Of a DNA stretch of 64,000 nt, positions 22,349 to 34,900 are shown in pieces. The stretch spans positions 14,716,048 through 14,780,047 of the forward strand of contig OZ007509.1 in the NCBI GenBank assembly GCA_963931865.1. The letters run 5' to 3'. Within the stretch, counting starts at the first letter, position 1. Each line of letters opens with the position of its first letter. The position numbers and the translations under genes were made by a program. A model generated the notes under the pieces. It was not told the origin of the DNA and searched no databases. It worked only from the letters and a program-made list of their open reading frames with translations. Source of the DNA: Axinella damicornis (lineage: Eukaryota > Porifera > Demospongiae > Axinellida > Axinellidae).

Positions 22349-24156
22349 GAGCCTGAGAAGCAGTGAGCATGGACAAATATTGATGAATATGAGCTGCTCT
22401 CTGGCTGGGTTCTATATCATCTTCCTGATTGCGGGGCATGCTGCACCTGTTGCCGCGATGTGTGGGATCAGTGCTGCACTCCTGCAGTACTTCATGCTGG
22501 TCTACTTTGGCTGGACAGCAGCAGAGGCGGTGTACCTCTACATGAAGCTGGTGAAGGTCCTGGGAGGAAACATTGCACGATACGTTCTGAAGGCAGCATT
22601 GATTGTCTGGTGTAAGTATCATAGTAATTACCATTAAGGCACAAGTTCATGCACATTCTTCACAACATTTCGAAATTTCACGCAATTGTTCCTACTACAA
22701 GTAAACAATCAATGGTTGGGGAGAATGTCTAAGCTACTGTACACAAAGTGTTAGTCAAATGAACAGAGTATGGAGTCTTACGGCAAGCATTCTTACAGCT
22801 ATGTATGATATAGAGTATGGGGCTAGTATAGGTAGTCAAATAGCCTTACAGCAAGTGTACGTAGATAGTCAAATTGCTTTATAAGTAGCTATGTATGATA
22901 TAGAGGTATATACATTTTGTTGCAGTCACAACCTTTTCTGTCACTGTGAATATAACCACTTTCCTTTCCCTAGTGGTTCCGCTGTTGATAGTGGCCGTGT
23001 CTGCTGGTGCTGGTTACAACTACTATGACATAACTCAGATCGTTTAGTAAGTAGCTACATGTGTGTGCTTACCTGCTTGATTGAAATTATAGATGAATTG
23101 CCAAGAAGGACTAGTGGCTGTACATAACAACTGTTGCGCACGAGCGGATGTTTCAATCTTGGCAGCCTGACTTAGAGATTTGCATGGCTATTAAATTTTG
23201 TTTTGTCCTCTGAGGATAATTAAAATCTCTCTACGTATTTGTGCAGTTGCCGTGCTGAGAAGTATCCCTTCTGGTTTGGTCTGGTGCTACCCTTTCTGGT
23301 CATTTACGTATTCAACTGGGTGATATTCTTCTTGATCATGAGATCCGTCTTCAAGCTGAACACGAAGAGTACCAACCCTGACAAACTTCAAGAGGCCAAA
23401 AAGAAAGCTTTCATCGCCATTGGACTTGCTACAGTGCTGGGACTTGGATGGGGCTTTGGACTGCTGGCAACCAGTTCTGACCTCAGAGGACTCACTCTTG
23501 CCTTCCAGATTATATTCAGCATCTTTGTTGGCTGCCAGGGGCTGTTGCTATTCGTTTTGCATGGACTACGATCAGCTGAGGCCAGGAAAGAGTGGAAGAT
23601 GTGGTTCTCCACAGTTTCAAACAAGTCCGTGCAGCTGTACACCGATGCCAGATCAAGTTCTATGATGACACTCCCTAGAGCAAAGCGGAGCTCAAATCCC
23701 ACCTCTCCTAAAAGCTCAGTGTATGAGATGTCAGATATTTCAAAAGGAAGCACATTGCCACGGGCCAGAAAGGCTTCTGAGGATCAGATGGAAGTGTCAG
23801 CCAAAGAGAAGCAAACTCTTGAAGCCAATGAGCCTATTCATAAGCAAAATTTAGGTATTCAAAGCCCGACTCGTGGTAAGCATGTACAGGAAGGAAGTGA
23901 GATTCCCCCTGCTGTCATGACGACTGTATGTGAATCCTTGGCTGAAGACCAGATCGATCATGCTACTTCCGAAGCCACAACCTCTGGAGACCAGCAGCAA
24001 AATGAAGTCACTGGGAGGAGTGACAAATGCGACCTTGCCAACACAAGTGAAAGCCCCACACCTGCTCAATGGGAAAGGGACGTCAAGGAACAACACAGCT
24101 ACCCCACCTTGCCAAAGAGCCCTGACCATACGAATACGAATACGAATGCTGAATAG
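22349..24156 (+). pseudogene. Gene B exons 26-28: TM2-TM7 and tail, downstream of the stop
   Basis: Exons 22349-22611 (TM2-TM3), 22974-23046 (TM4) and 23247-24156 (TM5-TM7 plus about 195-residue tail) are individually intact, with correct splice sites and phases and over 90% similarity to gene C by eye. They are out of reach of the upstream frame because of the TAA at 21702 and the 2-bp loss. They may be a recently dead 3' half, be rescued by an alternative splice, or be expressed from their own transcript. An assembly error at the junction would make gene B whole. Confidence 0.7.
23247..24156 (+). CDS. Gene B last exon: TM5-TM7 and cytoplasmic tail
   Basis: The open frame of 303 codons from the acceptor CAG at 23244-23246 ends in TAG. 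It contains TM5, TM6 and TM7 segments almost identical to genes A and C, then a Ser/Thr/Pro-rich tail with SNPTSP, PRARKASED and LPKSPDH. Its status depends on the upstream stop. Confidence 0.75.
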
Positions 24157-24346
24157 CTAATGTTAACTCAATGCACATGACTGACTGTTTAATTGTTGGT
24201 AGTTTATTGTTATACTTTACAGTGATTATAGCTAGACTGGAACCATTTTGACGCTCCTCCAGTTAGTCCACTACCAACACATTTTGTACTTGGTGTCTTG
24301 AAATAGAGCCAGCTGTCTTTTGCCTTGTTATCCACATGCCTACCCT

Positions 24347-25330
24347 TTAAGGTAGTAAACATGGGTACCGCGATCTCCGAAACCAAGTTGATGGATAAAT
24401 GGGCAGCATCAAAGCGTACACAAGTTTCAGCAATACTTTGCATCAAACTGCTCCCTCTGCTTGAAAATGCCCTAAAACTCAATTTTAAGGCCCTCTACGA
24501 AACTGAAAATTTGGACCCTCTCCAAGGCCCCACCCACACTCTGACCCCATCATCAATACACACACAAAACGGGCCCAAAAACTACGGATGGATTTACCAC
24601 CTGCTCTCCTCACTTGCAGGCTACAGCCCAAAGCTCACTGCCACCCTCAAAAACAGAGGTTTGGCTACCCTAGGCTTTCAAAAAAAATTCCACGCACGCC
24701 AACTAAAACAGACCAAAGCCAATGCCAGTTTCCAAAAGGTCAACCTACCCCCTGCAAAACTAGGGATGCTTTTCCACGTTCACCTCTCGGTTACTGAGTT
24801 TTGGCCACACATCTACTCCCTCTCACCAGCCCAGTCCAGCTACCAAACCAGCCAAATTCGCCCTAACACGAAAATGGGCGGGGCCTGTAATGCCGAAAGG
24901 TCAACACTCTAGAGTACCTTGGCCAGGGAGCTGTCGGAGGCTGTTCACTTTCCAGGCTGTTCTTCGGCCACTTCAGCAGACCCACAAACATTCCTGCTCA
25001 CTCCACCTAGCTATTCACCCTCAGATAGCCCATCGTTACATTCAATAAGCCAGAATAGCTTCTTACTTAAAAAAAAAAAAAAAAAAAAAAAAAGAGTGTT
25101 CAAACAAATCTTCAAAGTACCGCACGGCCACATCAGAGTACCGATTTGAAACTCGAAAGGGCCGCTAGCCGCATCAAAGAGAGAAGCCCCCCTTGTTTAT
25201 TCCGGTTGCCGCCATGGGAAAATGTAAACAGATCAATAACTCTAAATAACTGTATGCGAGTGATGTCATCTCATTAATTATTCATGAGCAAAATTGCGCG
25301 ATTTCGCCGATGCCGTGTTTCCTACCTTAA
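24347..25330 (+). mobile_element. TTAA element, copy 1 (984 bp)
   Basis: It is flanked by TTAA. The ends GGTAGTAAACATGGG and, from the other side, GGTAGGAAACACGGC form short imperfect inverted repeats. It contains an internal A-run at 25071-25093. TTAA targets are known for piggyBac and Kolobok elements; the GG-start ends suit Kolobok-like better, which is inference. No transposase is present. Confidence 0.7.
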
Positions 25331-26092
25331 CCCAAACCCCTAACTAAAACTCATGAATATTCCAGCTTACTAGCCTTCACTTGAACCCAAACCACACTAC
25401 ATGGGAACTGAAAGCACATCACTAATGATATTCATGAGAGTCAACACAAGCCAAACTACCCTCCAAACAGCAAACTAAAGGCAATCTTGCTCATGACTGC
25501 TACACACGGCTACCTGAAAATGGCTCATTGCTTATTCATGAAGCTGACAGACAAGCTGAATCTCAGCCAAAGCTGAAGGCTTTAATGAGAGTCATTGACC
25601 TCAATTTGGACAGCAATGCCAGTCGTGAGTCCCAATTTAGGGCTAATGATATTCATGATCCCCGGTTGTCAGGGTTAGGAGAGAGTGGAGTCTCAGGGTG
25701 AATTTACGAATATTGCATCACACAACACACATGCTTTCAACCCCATACTACACCACCAAAGATCTGACAGGTGGTCACTAATGATATTCATGAATGTCAA
25801 CATTAGCCAACCCTCCCATCGGACAGCTGACTAAAGTCCAACACGCTCACGAGCACAGCATGGAGCTATCTAATCCTAACTCATTATTATTCATGAGCAG
25901 ACAGAAAGACTGGGTTCTATCCCATGCCCACTGGGTTTTAATGAGATTCATAGCCACACCAAGGTTAGTGGGATCACCCTAACCCGGATCAGGGTTAATG
26001 ATATTCATAGGGCTAGGATCTACAGGGTTAGGCCAAACTCCAGTGTTAGGATTTGTCATTGCACTAGCCTAATTAAAGCCTTGAGATGGCCT
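25331..26092. repeat. Spacer between twin TTAA elements, with TAATGATATTCATGA motifs
   Basis: The 762 bp carry at least four copies of an AATGATATTCAT motif (near 25422, 25646, 25776 and 25998), which also occurs in the piggyBac-like MITE units. No coding content was seen apart from a short chance frame at 25794-25982. Confidence 0.6.
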
Positions 26093-26811
26093 TTAAGGTA
26101 GTAAACATGGGTACCGCGATCTCCGAAACCAAGTTGATGGATAAATGGGCAGCATCAAAGCGTACACAAGTTTCAGCAATACTTTGCATCAAACTGCTCC
26201 CTCTGCTTGAAAATGCCCTAAAACTCAATTTTAAGGCCCTCTACGAAACTGAAAATTTGGACCCTCTCCAAGGCCCCACCCACACTCTGACCCCATCATC
26301 AATACACACACAAAACGGGCCCAAAAACTACGGATGGATTTACCACCTGCTCTCCTCACTTGCAGGCTACAGCCCAAAGCTCACTGCCACCCTCAAAAAC
26401 AGAGGTTTGGCTACCCTAGGCTTTCAAAAAAAATTCCACGCACGCCAACTAAAACAGACCAAAGCCAATGCCAGTTTCCAAAAGGTCAACCTACCCCCTG
26501 CAAAACTAGGGATGCTTTTCCACGTTCACCTCTCGGTTACTGAGTTTTGGCCACACATCTACTCCCTCTCACCAGCCCAGTCCAGCTACCAAACCAGCCA
26601 AATTCGCCCTAACACGAAAATGGGCGGGGCCTGTAATGCCGAAAGGTCAACACTCTAGAGTACCTTGGCCAGGGAGCTGTCGGAGGCTGTTCACTTTCCA
26701 GGCTGTTCTTCGGCCACTTCAGCAGACCCACAAACATTCCTGCTCACTCCACCTAGCTATTCACCCTCAGATAGCCCATCGTTACATTCAATAAGCCAGA
26801 ATAGCTTCTTA

Positions 26812-26845
<34 letters not shown>

Positions 26846-27078
26846 GTTCAAACAAATCTTCAAAGTACCGCACGGCCACATCAGAGTACCGATTTGAAAC
26901 TCGAAAGGGCCGCTAGCCGCATCAAAGAGAGAAGCCCCCCTTGTTTATTCCGGTTGCCGCCATGGGAAAATGTAAACAGATCAATAACTCTAAATAACTG
27001 TATGCGAGTGATGTCATCTCATTAATTATTCATGAGCAAAATTGCGCGATTTCGCCGATGCCGTGTTTCCTACCTTAA
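26093..27078 (+). mobile_element. TTAA element, copy 2 (986 bp)
   Basis: It looks identical to copy 1 across its length apart from two extra bases in the A-run. It is bordered by TTAA on both sides and has the same orientation as copy 1. The near-identity implies recent duplication or homogenisation. Confidence 0.75.
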
Positions 27079-27203
27079 AATTATTATGCTTGCTTAATTT
27101 GTGCCACAAGTTGTTTTTGGTATTTTACAAGTTATAACTCATGACTCAGAGCATCAAGAAGATGCAGCATGCATCAACAAGATGCAGCATGCATCAACTT
27201 ATG

Positions 27204-27433
27204 TAAGGTAGGGCGGGGTAATTCGGGCCACGGGGTAATTCGGGCCACTTCAACGTTGCAACAGGAAAGAAGCATCCATTGGATTCTTGCTTCTAGTGAG
27301 TTGTAGGCTGGTTGAGTCCCTGGATATACATGGCCAGAAGTTTGCCTAAAGTCTGTCCGTTTTTAGTTACCGTTGACCTGAAGTTGAAGTGCCCCGAATT
27401 ACCCCGTGGCCCGAATTACCCCGCCCTACCTTA
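27204..27433. mobile_element. MITE with about 50-bp TIRs, just upstream of gene C
   Basis: TAAGGTAGGGCGGGGTAATT on the left and its reverse complement on the right extend to about 50 paired bases, with an internal doublet of GGTAATTCGGGCCAC. It lies about 160 bp upstream of the gene C start codon, so it sits in or next to the promoter. Confidence 0.8.
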
Positions 27434-27594
27434 TTGAAATTTAGGGGAAGGCAGTTTGCTAATTGAGACTGAACTCGAGTTTCGTGTGGCGCAATGAAAT
27501 TCATTGTACTTCCTGCCACTTCCAGACCTATATCCACTTCAGCGCTGTTTGCAAACCGCGGCGACCGGTCAGTACCCGCAATCCGGTTGTCGGT

Positions 27595-30500
27595 ATGGAT
27601 CGTTGCAGTGCGTACGCGGGGATTCTCTTGGTCTTGCTGGCGTGCAGTACACTGTCCACTGCCGACAGGAAGGACCCCCACCCACTATTGAAATGCAATT
27701 CGTACGATGTTGCGGGCGAGGAGGACCGTGGACGGGAGCAGCTTTCTCGTGGTAGGGAACCTCTTTTCCTTTTAAGGATCACTTGGACTGAAGTCGAAGC
27801 GAGTGTCAACAAATTTGGGATTCAGTACGGAGGTTGGTTCAACTGAACGTTAACGTTACAGTGCTGCTGGTATAGTTACGCCACCCCATTAGCGGTGTTG
27901 TGAAATGAGAACCGCCGTTTGAAAAACACGCACACGCACAAAATAAACAGACTAATTATAGTCGATACTGCGATTTGCTGATATCGATACTGTGGCAACC
28001 AGTATAAGAATGGCATACGGTCTAACAGTTATTATGTGTACATCTGCAACCACTGTCTGTTAAGGTAGACCACTCCATGGTTTAATAATACAGTGGCAGT
28101 GACTGTCATTGCTGCTGTGAATTTGTACTACTGCAGACAATGGGGAGGAAAAACCAACAAGGAAATGCTATATTGTTACCTTTGAAGGCAATTCAAGGAA
28201 AAAACAAACTAATGATTTTGTTATGATGGCAGTGAATATGATAACTGTGAATTTCAGGCTACAATGATTGGAAGACACGATAAGGAAATGCAAATTAGTT
28301 TGTGCATGCCTGTAGTGGTATCACACCTTTGAAGTTCATGTCCACAATCTTTACTGTAAGTTTGAGTATGGTAGGTAAAATCCAGATGTTTTGATAGCCT
28401 TGTTCCCAGGTCTATTTCAGGCTAGCTACGGAGAGCATGTTTGAAAGACTTGTGTCAAAGTATATTCTTACTGGCAGTATTTGAAGCCCATGCAAATCAC
28501 AATTGATGAGGGAACTGTGACGTTTTTTTTTTCTCCATGATGTGTTCAGTAGTGACTTGTCTAGATCACTGACTATATTCTTGCACTACGACCTCAAAGA
28601 CAGCATCACCCCAAAGTACCATTCTAAACACATACCTTTGCCAAAGAGTATAACCTGCATGCAGAAATAATATTATAAACACTAGGCAAGATTTTGAACC
28701 GGTATCACAGTCATGGTTATTTGTCTCGCTGTGCTTGGCAATTAGCTATGTGAGTGTTTATAGGCAGTTTAATAGGGTATACTATTACACTTCATCAGTT
28801 TAGCATCATGTGTGACATTCATTTCACTCAGCTATGGTCACTGCATGGGATGGGGAAAGTGGTGTGGACTTACAGTTAAAGGGATAGATATTTGACCTAT
28901 CATAAAGCCTTTTGGTTGTGCTGACATTTAACATCCTGAAAAACAGCATACATGCATAAGCATGGCATTATTACAATTGCTAAACAACTGTTTCTTTATG
29001 AAACTTGACTGAATTCCGGGTGACAATTTTTGGAGTATATGTAACTCTGGTTCATTTAACATAACATCTTTTCATGCAGCGCTAGAGCTCACTAAAACTC
29101 AACTAGCCACTCAGTGGGTCACGTGCTTCAATTTTGTAGTGATGTGTTATTTCCCTTCTACAGTTGAGCTGTATGCTGCTGAACGAGGACACAAATTCCA
29201 AGGGTTTCTCATCCAGGCATATCGTCATCTATCCAACATCAAGATATCAAACTCCATGAAAGGAACGGGATTCTTTACTAGCCCCAGCAGTGAATGGGAG
29301 CCATTAACATGCAAGACAACCAACGTAAGACATAGCTCCATGGACTTGTGTTGGAAAGTTGAGCAGCAAAAACTACGTATATATATCGGGCATGTTATCA
29401 TAAAACATAATAAAGGCACCTGTGAAAGTAGAAATTCAGAATAGACATGAACTGAATAGCCAGTGAGCAAGCTGCCTCTAACTTGGCTCTAAGTATGATG
29501 TGCTTTTTACAGCTACATTAGGCCAGAGGAAGTTTTCAACTACATGCTATCGCAGGAGCCTGGCATGGCTAACAACTACATAATTATGATACAGTTCTAC
29601 TTCTGTGATTACACACACCATGCTATAACCAATTTGCACCTATGGATAATGCTCCTTCTTAAAGTTTCCTACCTCACCTGTGACCTGTCTCCTAGCTTGA
29701 GTTGCTACAAAGTAGGCCTGGGTAGAGATCGAATGGGGTATTCAATAATAGGTTGGAGATCTATTAAATATCCAAAGACCTTAAACCCAACTCTTCAAGT
29801 CAATTCTGCATCTCAGCGCGGTTAGCGCCCAACACCGCGCCAGCTTTGTTACAACTTAATAATAGTAGCAAAATTAATAACATGGTGCAGAGTGCTATAT
29901 TTTGGGTGAGTACTGATAGTGAGTGCTATTACCACCTAGATAGCCTTACTCTAGACTCTTATTGTATGAGGACCTATCCTACTGCTTTTATGGAAAGACA
30001 ATCAATCATCTCTCAAGCTAGCTATCTAACTGCCTATCTATCTATCTATCTCTCTATCTATCTATCTATATATATATATAATATATATATTATATATATC
30101 ATTGTAGGCCTTCTTTGGTGATTCAAACTGAACCTTAACTGTGCCAGAATAAACCATGCCAGCCCTCCGCTGCATGCAGTAGAGTAACAGAGGTAGTACA
30201 AGCACAGCTTACATAGCATGGTTCAGTTTATTGTTTACAGTGCACAATTGAACCATGACGTTGTTTTGTATCAATTAATATGTCTGACGATGTCTCTGTC
30301 CAGGACTCTGCCATCAGCACTACATCCACCTTGAGAGAGTATATTCACCTCACTTGGGAGACTCCAAGTAGAGATATCCCTACCATATTCTGGTATATTA
30401 TTCTCATCTAGTGTAATGCTGTTGTTCCTGCATGCTTTGCTCCAAGCTAGCTTGTAGAATGTTTGATGCTAAGAATTGAACGTACTATGGTTTCCATGGT

Positions 30501-30716
30501 GCCAAACAATGAAGCTCGGGCTAATGATGCAGCTAGCTGTTATTTTTCTATTCAGGTACACTGTACAAGATGAAAATGGCTACTTTCATAGTTCCACACA
30601 AGGGACCGATTTGGTAATGGCTATATGTGTCTACAGTAGAGTAAAATAATAATATTATGCTACTATCAATGTACAGGTTTTGAAAGGATTGACCAGAAGA
30701 AGTGTGATGAAAAGAT
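27595..30716 (+). CDS. Gene C exons 1-5: signal peptide and Reeler-like domain
   Basis: The leader [16 protein letters not shown] follows the [32 protein letters not shown] and ENGYFH match gene B and the Reeler pattern. The basic stretch at the end of exon 5 is RRSVMKR followed by Ser. It lacks the Arg at -4 that makes gene B's version a good furin site, so processing may differ between paralogues. Confidence 0.75.
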
Positions 30717-31869
30717 GTAAGTTAGTGAGCTGTGGACAATAATTGTGCTGCGTAAATAATTCTACTCAGGAATGGACTACCAAAATTCTGACTACACAGT
30801 TGTGGTTTTGGTGCTGAAACTCACTTTGGTGGTGGAGTTATGAGTGCTTTTGTCTCCCGTCGTGGCCTCGAGTGCTCACTTCAACTTTCGTTGTCAGTAG
30901 TAGCACAGCTCCTAGGATGGGGCCACAAAGATTCTTGCCACACTGGCGTGATAATCGTTGTGCACTGGCGCTTAGGCCTATGTGCTGAAAGTCACCCAGG
31001 CGGCGAAGTTGTGAGGCTAGCAGGGAGTGTTGTCCTGGTAATCACAGTCTGCCCAGGTTTCCACAAGGTGAGAGTAAGACCTGGGCCATGATTCACCGTC
31101 TATCAGGAGTGTGGTCTCCACTCGCCACGATAGAATAGGATTATAAACATGAGGTGATCATGTTCATTTACTGCTAGCTAGCTGTCAGTGTTAAGGAGTA
31201 TGTTCCACTTTATTTTACAGCTGCCAGCAATGACGGTATTGGTCCTGGACTAGGCCACTGCACGTACGATGTGACAGATCCAGGTTTGCCAGATTAAGTA
31301 GCTACCAGCAGATAATTATAATTGAGTTCGTTACCACATGCATTCTTTCCTGACTATAGCCTAAGCAATTCATTTCCTGTAGGTTCAAGTAGTGGATCTT
31401 GTATTCGTGCTGGCTATGATCAGTGCTGCCCAGGCACAAATAGCAGCTGCAGAGCTGGTTGTTACTGTGATGAAGGTTGTCTTCGCATTGGTGATTGTTG
31501 CAGAGACATCAATGAGCTCAACTGTACATGCAACAGAAGTAAGTGCATGTACCTATGTCTGTGTAGCTAAATAATGTTTGAGTTTTCAGAGTATGTGCAC
31601 ACGGATTCTGATCGACTATAGCACTGACACTTTCAGAAGCTCCATCTTGGCAGTATGTATAGAGTCAGGGTTTCATCTAGAAAAAAATGTTTGGGGGGGA
31701 AGTAGTGGCAAGTGCCGTGCAAAATGTTTTGAGGTTAATTAATTCCCCGGAAGAGGTGTGGCCTACAGCAGTATCTGAGTCCTAATATGGTATTACCTAT
31801 GATGTAATGATATAGTCAATCTCTTCTTTGGGGGGGAAGCTAGACTGTTTGGGGGGGAAGCTTCCCCCC

Positions 31870-31900
<31 letters not shown>

Positions 31901-34900
31901 AGTAGATGAAACCCTGAGAGTTGTGAACGTTCGTGACTTCCCATTGGCCGCCATTGCTAGCTTTGTAGGTCTGAGCCTACAGGTTGTATGATTTCCTACG
32001 ATAATTGAGTCATCTGAGAATGGGCCCACTAGCTGCATGCTGCCAGTGTCCACTTCCCTTGCTGTGTCACTTAGCTACTTTGTTGTGTTGTGTCATTCTG
32101 CCCATTCATATATTGTCTTCAGGGGAAAATATCAGGAGTATAGCTTCATTTTGGCTCCACCTCTTCATGATCACAAATACTTAGCAGAGGAAGAGTGTGT
32201 TCACGGAGCAGATATACCCCAACACAATAATTATTGATTTCTAATGAGGTTTAATGCAAGTTAAACCAAGTTAACGTGGAGGGGAGGTCCACACGGCTCT
32301 AGCGTGTAGCGTGCACCGCCAATGCGGCCGCATATCAACGCATGCGCATAATTCAAAGGTATGTACGCGCTCGGCGGAGACTTGGTTAAAAGCAGCTGCA
32401 ACAGCACATAAACTCACTCTCTCAGAAGCTAGCTGCAGCCTATACAGCAGTCGCAGGCAGTTCTAACTCCCGTTCTTTTACCTCTGTCCCGAGTACGAGT
32501 ACGATGAGCTCCCCTTCGCCGCAACCAGCGTCGTCCGCGGAACTAACCGCGAAAGATGTCAGCGGAGCAACTACGAGTATTCCAACTCCAACCCGGGTCC
32601 TGACAATCGAAGAGCAGTTGAAGCTGACTTTGACATCGATGGCGGAGAAGGATCCAGCGTTTCTGAGTAAAATGATGCAGCACCAGACACCGGCGAGCGC
32701 TGTCGACGGTGCGCAATCTTCCTCCTCCACGGCGGGGAAAAAATCCGGTGAGTTGCACTCGCTGCCATCCCCCCCCCCCCCCCCCCCTTTCTTTCCCTGC
32801 ATGCTTTAGTGTCGGTAGAAAGTGCATTTTGTTCATTTAGTGTTCAGATTTGTTCCGCAGTCTCAAAAAAAAAACAAAAAAAAACTTACCATAGCGGGTA
32901 AGAAGACCGAGCGCCATGTTAACATTTGGTCTACTACACTGTTCATGAGACCGTTGTTCTAGCTTATCCGAGAAGCTAAGAGCGCCAAATTTGTGTTTAT
33001 AGTACACAGCTCCGTTTTGGGTCGCTTGGAACAACAAATCCGTTGTTGTGTTGTTGACGAAGTACCTGTAGACGCCCAGACCTTCGACGCCGCAGTGCTG
33101 CCCCTTGGCGATTAGACTTCGGCGGCGCGCGCTGAGCGAGCGTTAGCGCTCTGCGCTGCCTGAGGCTCTCACTGCTATGGCCTATACATGTATATAGGCG
33201 TAAACTCGTACACACACACACACACGCATACACACACAAACTCACAACCTCTCACACACACACACACCCTGTCACACACACATACACACTCACACCCCTT
33301 GTACACACACACACTCACACCACACACCTTCACATTCACACAACATACACATAGACACGACACAATACAATTTTTTTTTTTTTACATGCGCTCATACTGC
33401 TGTGCACACTTGGAATCGCACACAAGTACAGTCACATGCAGTGTTATGCACACGTACGCACACACACACACACACACTCACACATATGCTCACGCGCACA
33501 CATACTAACACATGCTATCACTGTCTTCATGCATTTAATTCCGGCATGCTTCTATGGCATGTATGGTGCGTTCTGGCCGCAGAGCCAGCCTCCATTGGGG
33601 AGTAGACCCTCATGGGTACATGTATGTGTGGCGTTATAGTATGGAGGAGTATAGGATTGAAGTAAGTCATCCTTCCTCCCTTGTAGGCAGTCCCTTGGGT
33701 GCGATGCCAAGTGCAGAAACCTTGGAAGTGGTTCCCCTGCCCACGGGCGGTGCGGCTGCACGCAAGGACCCAGTAGAAAGGGGCAAAGAGCCCATGAACA
33801 GCCAGCGCCCAGCAGCGAAGCTCGGGGCAAACAGCGAGAAGTCTGTGCCGGAGGACTCCAAGTCCGGCCCATTTGTCCTGGGGGAAGGCCTCCCCATTCT
33901 CCCGGCGAAGCTGACAGCTAAGATTCTCCGCGGCGAGTTCGTGGAGATGCACGAGCTACTTCAAGATAACATTGCTCTGGACAAAAAGGTTGCTGATGAA
34001 CTTACAACGTTGAACCAGGGCACCAAACAGAGCAAAAAACGCGAGCTAACGGAGGACGTGCATGGTCTGCTGAGTTGGGTTGAGTGCCAAGTTCAACTTG
34101 TTCTCCTCGGTGCTCCTATCCAAATATCCCAAACTGCACAAGGCACTCACTGCCTATCAATCGACGATTGTACGGGAAGCGCGCCGATTTGGCTTCCGTG
34201 GCTGGCTTCAATATGACCAACTTTTTCGCCAGCATGCCGCAAAGGACCCCGGCGAGACAGCCGCCTGGGGATCACTCAACAGTGCCCTATACGCCATATC
34301 CTTCTTGAGTCGGCAGCGAGGCGACACGCTCACATGCGCGAGTTGCATGAGCTCAGACCACGCCACCGGGCAATGCGCCCTGGCTCGCAGAGAAGACCCG
34401 TACTTCGCGAAGAGGAGGCCCCTCCTCCAGCGACCGTTGAACCCAAAGCGGGGTGTCGGTTCCAATTCCAAGACCTGCTATTCTTGGAACGACGGCAGGT
34501 GTGCCCGAGGAGCAGGGGCCTGCAACTTCCGTCACTGTTGCCTAAGGTGTGGCGACGACCATAAGATGGTCGACTGTCCCCATAAAGCCTCTTCCTCTTG
34601 CAGAGAGAAGGCTATCTGATCTCCTCACAAAAACTGAAACTGAAAACTGCCAGTAGCACTCATTATTCGTTATGCTCGTCCATGTCTCTTGTATGTTATG
34701 ACTTGGACCCCTCAGGGCAGTTCTGTGCTGTTATCATACAGGTCAAGTTGTGTTACCCCCAACATTATGATTCCACAGCCACATGCGCTCACTCACACTG
34801 ATGCATACAGTGTGAGTGTGCGCATGCAGTGTGAGTGTGCGCATTCATTGTGAGTGTGAGCAACCCACCCCCCCCCCCCTCACACACACACACACAAACA

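Larger units (their letters stand above)
24157..27594. other. Intergenic B-C region
   Basis: Gene B 3' flank, a composite of two TTAA elements (24347-27078), a 2x20-bp repeat of GATGCAGCATGCATCAA type at about 27155-27198 and a long-TIR MITE (27204-27433). No gene was recognised. The 190-195-codon frames in the twin elements have no known relatives that I can name and are probably chance. Confidence 0.6.

Noticed and set aside
24360..24912. 190-195-codon frame repeated in both TTAA elements (24325-24912 and 26086-26658)
   Set aside because: The two copies are nearly identical simply because the elements are. No domain is recognisable, there is no splice or start context, and the old copy at 46320 does not keep the frame open.
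24347..27078. LTR retrotransposon (two about 985-bp direct repeats)
   Set aside because: Each repeat has its own inverted ends and TTAA flanks, it does not start TG and end CA, and the spacer has no gag or pol, primer-binding site or polypurine tract that I can see.
30840..31091. 83-codon frame in gene C intron 5
   Set aside because: No counterpart in the gene B intron, no acceptor/donor in matching phase and no domain.
32543..32802. Glycine-rich minus-strand frames over the gag start
   Set aside because: Created by the poly-C/poly-G run at about 32770 and by the antisense of gag.
33188..33508. HTHTHT-rich frames on both strands
   Set aside because: Pure (CA)n microsatellite translation.
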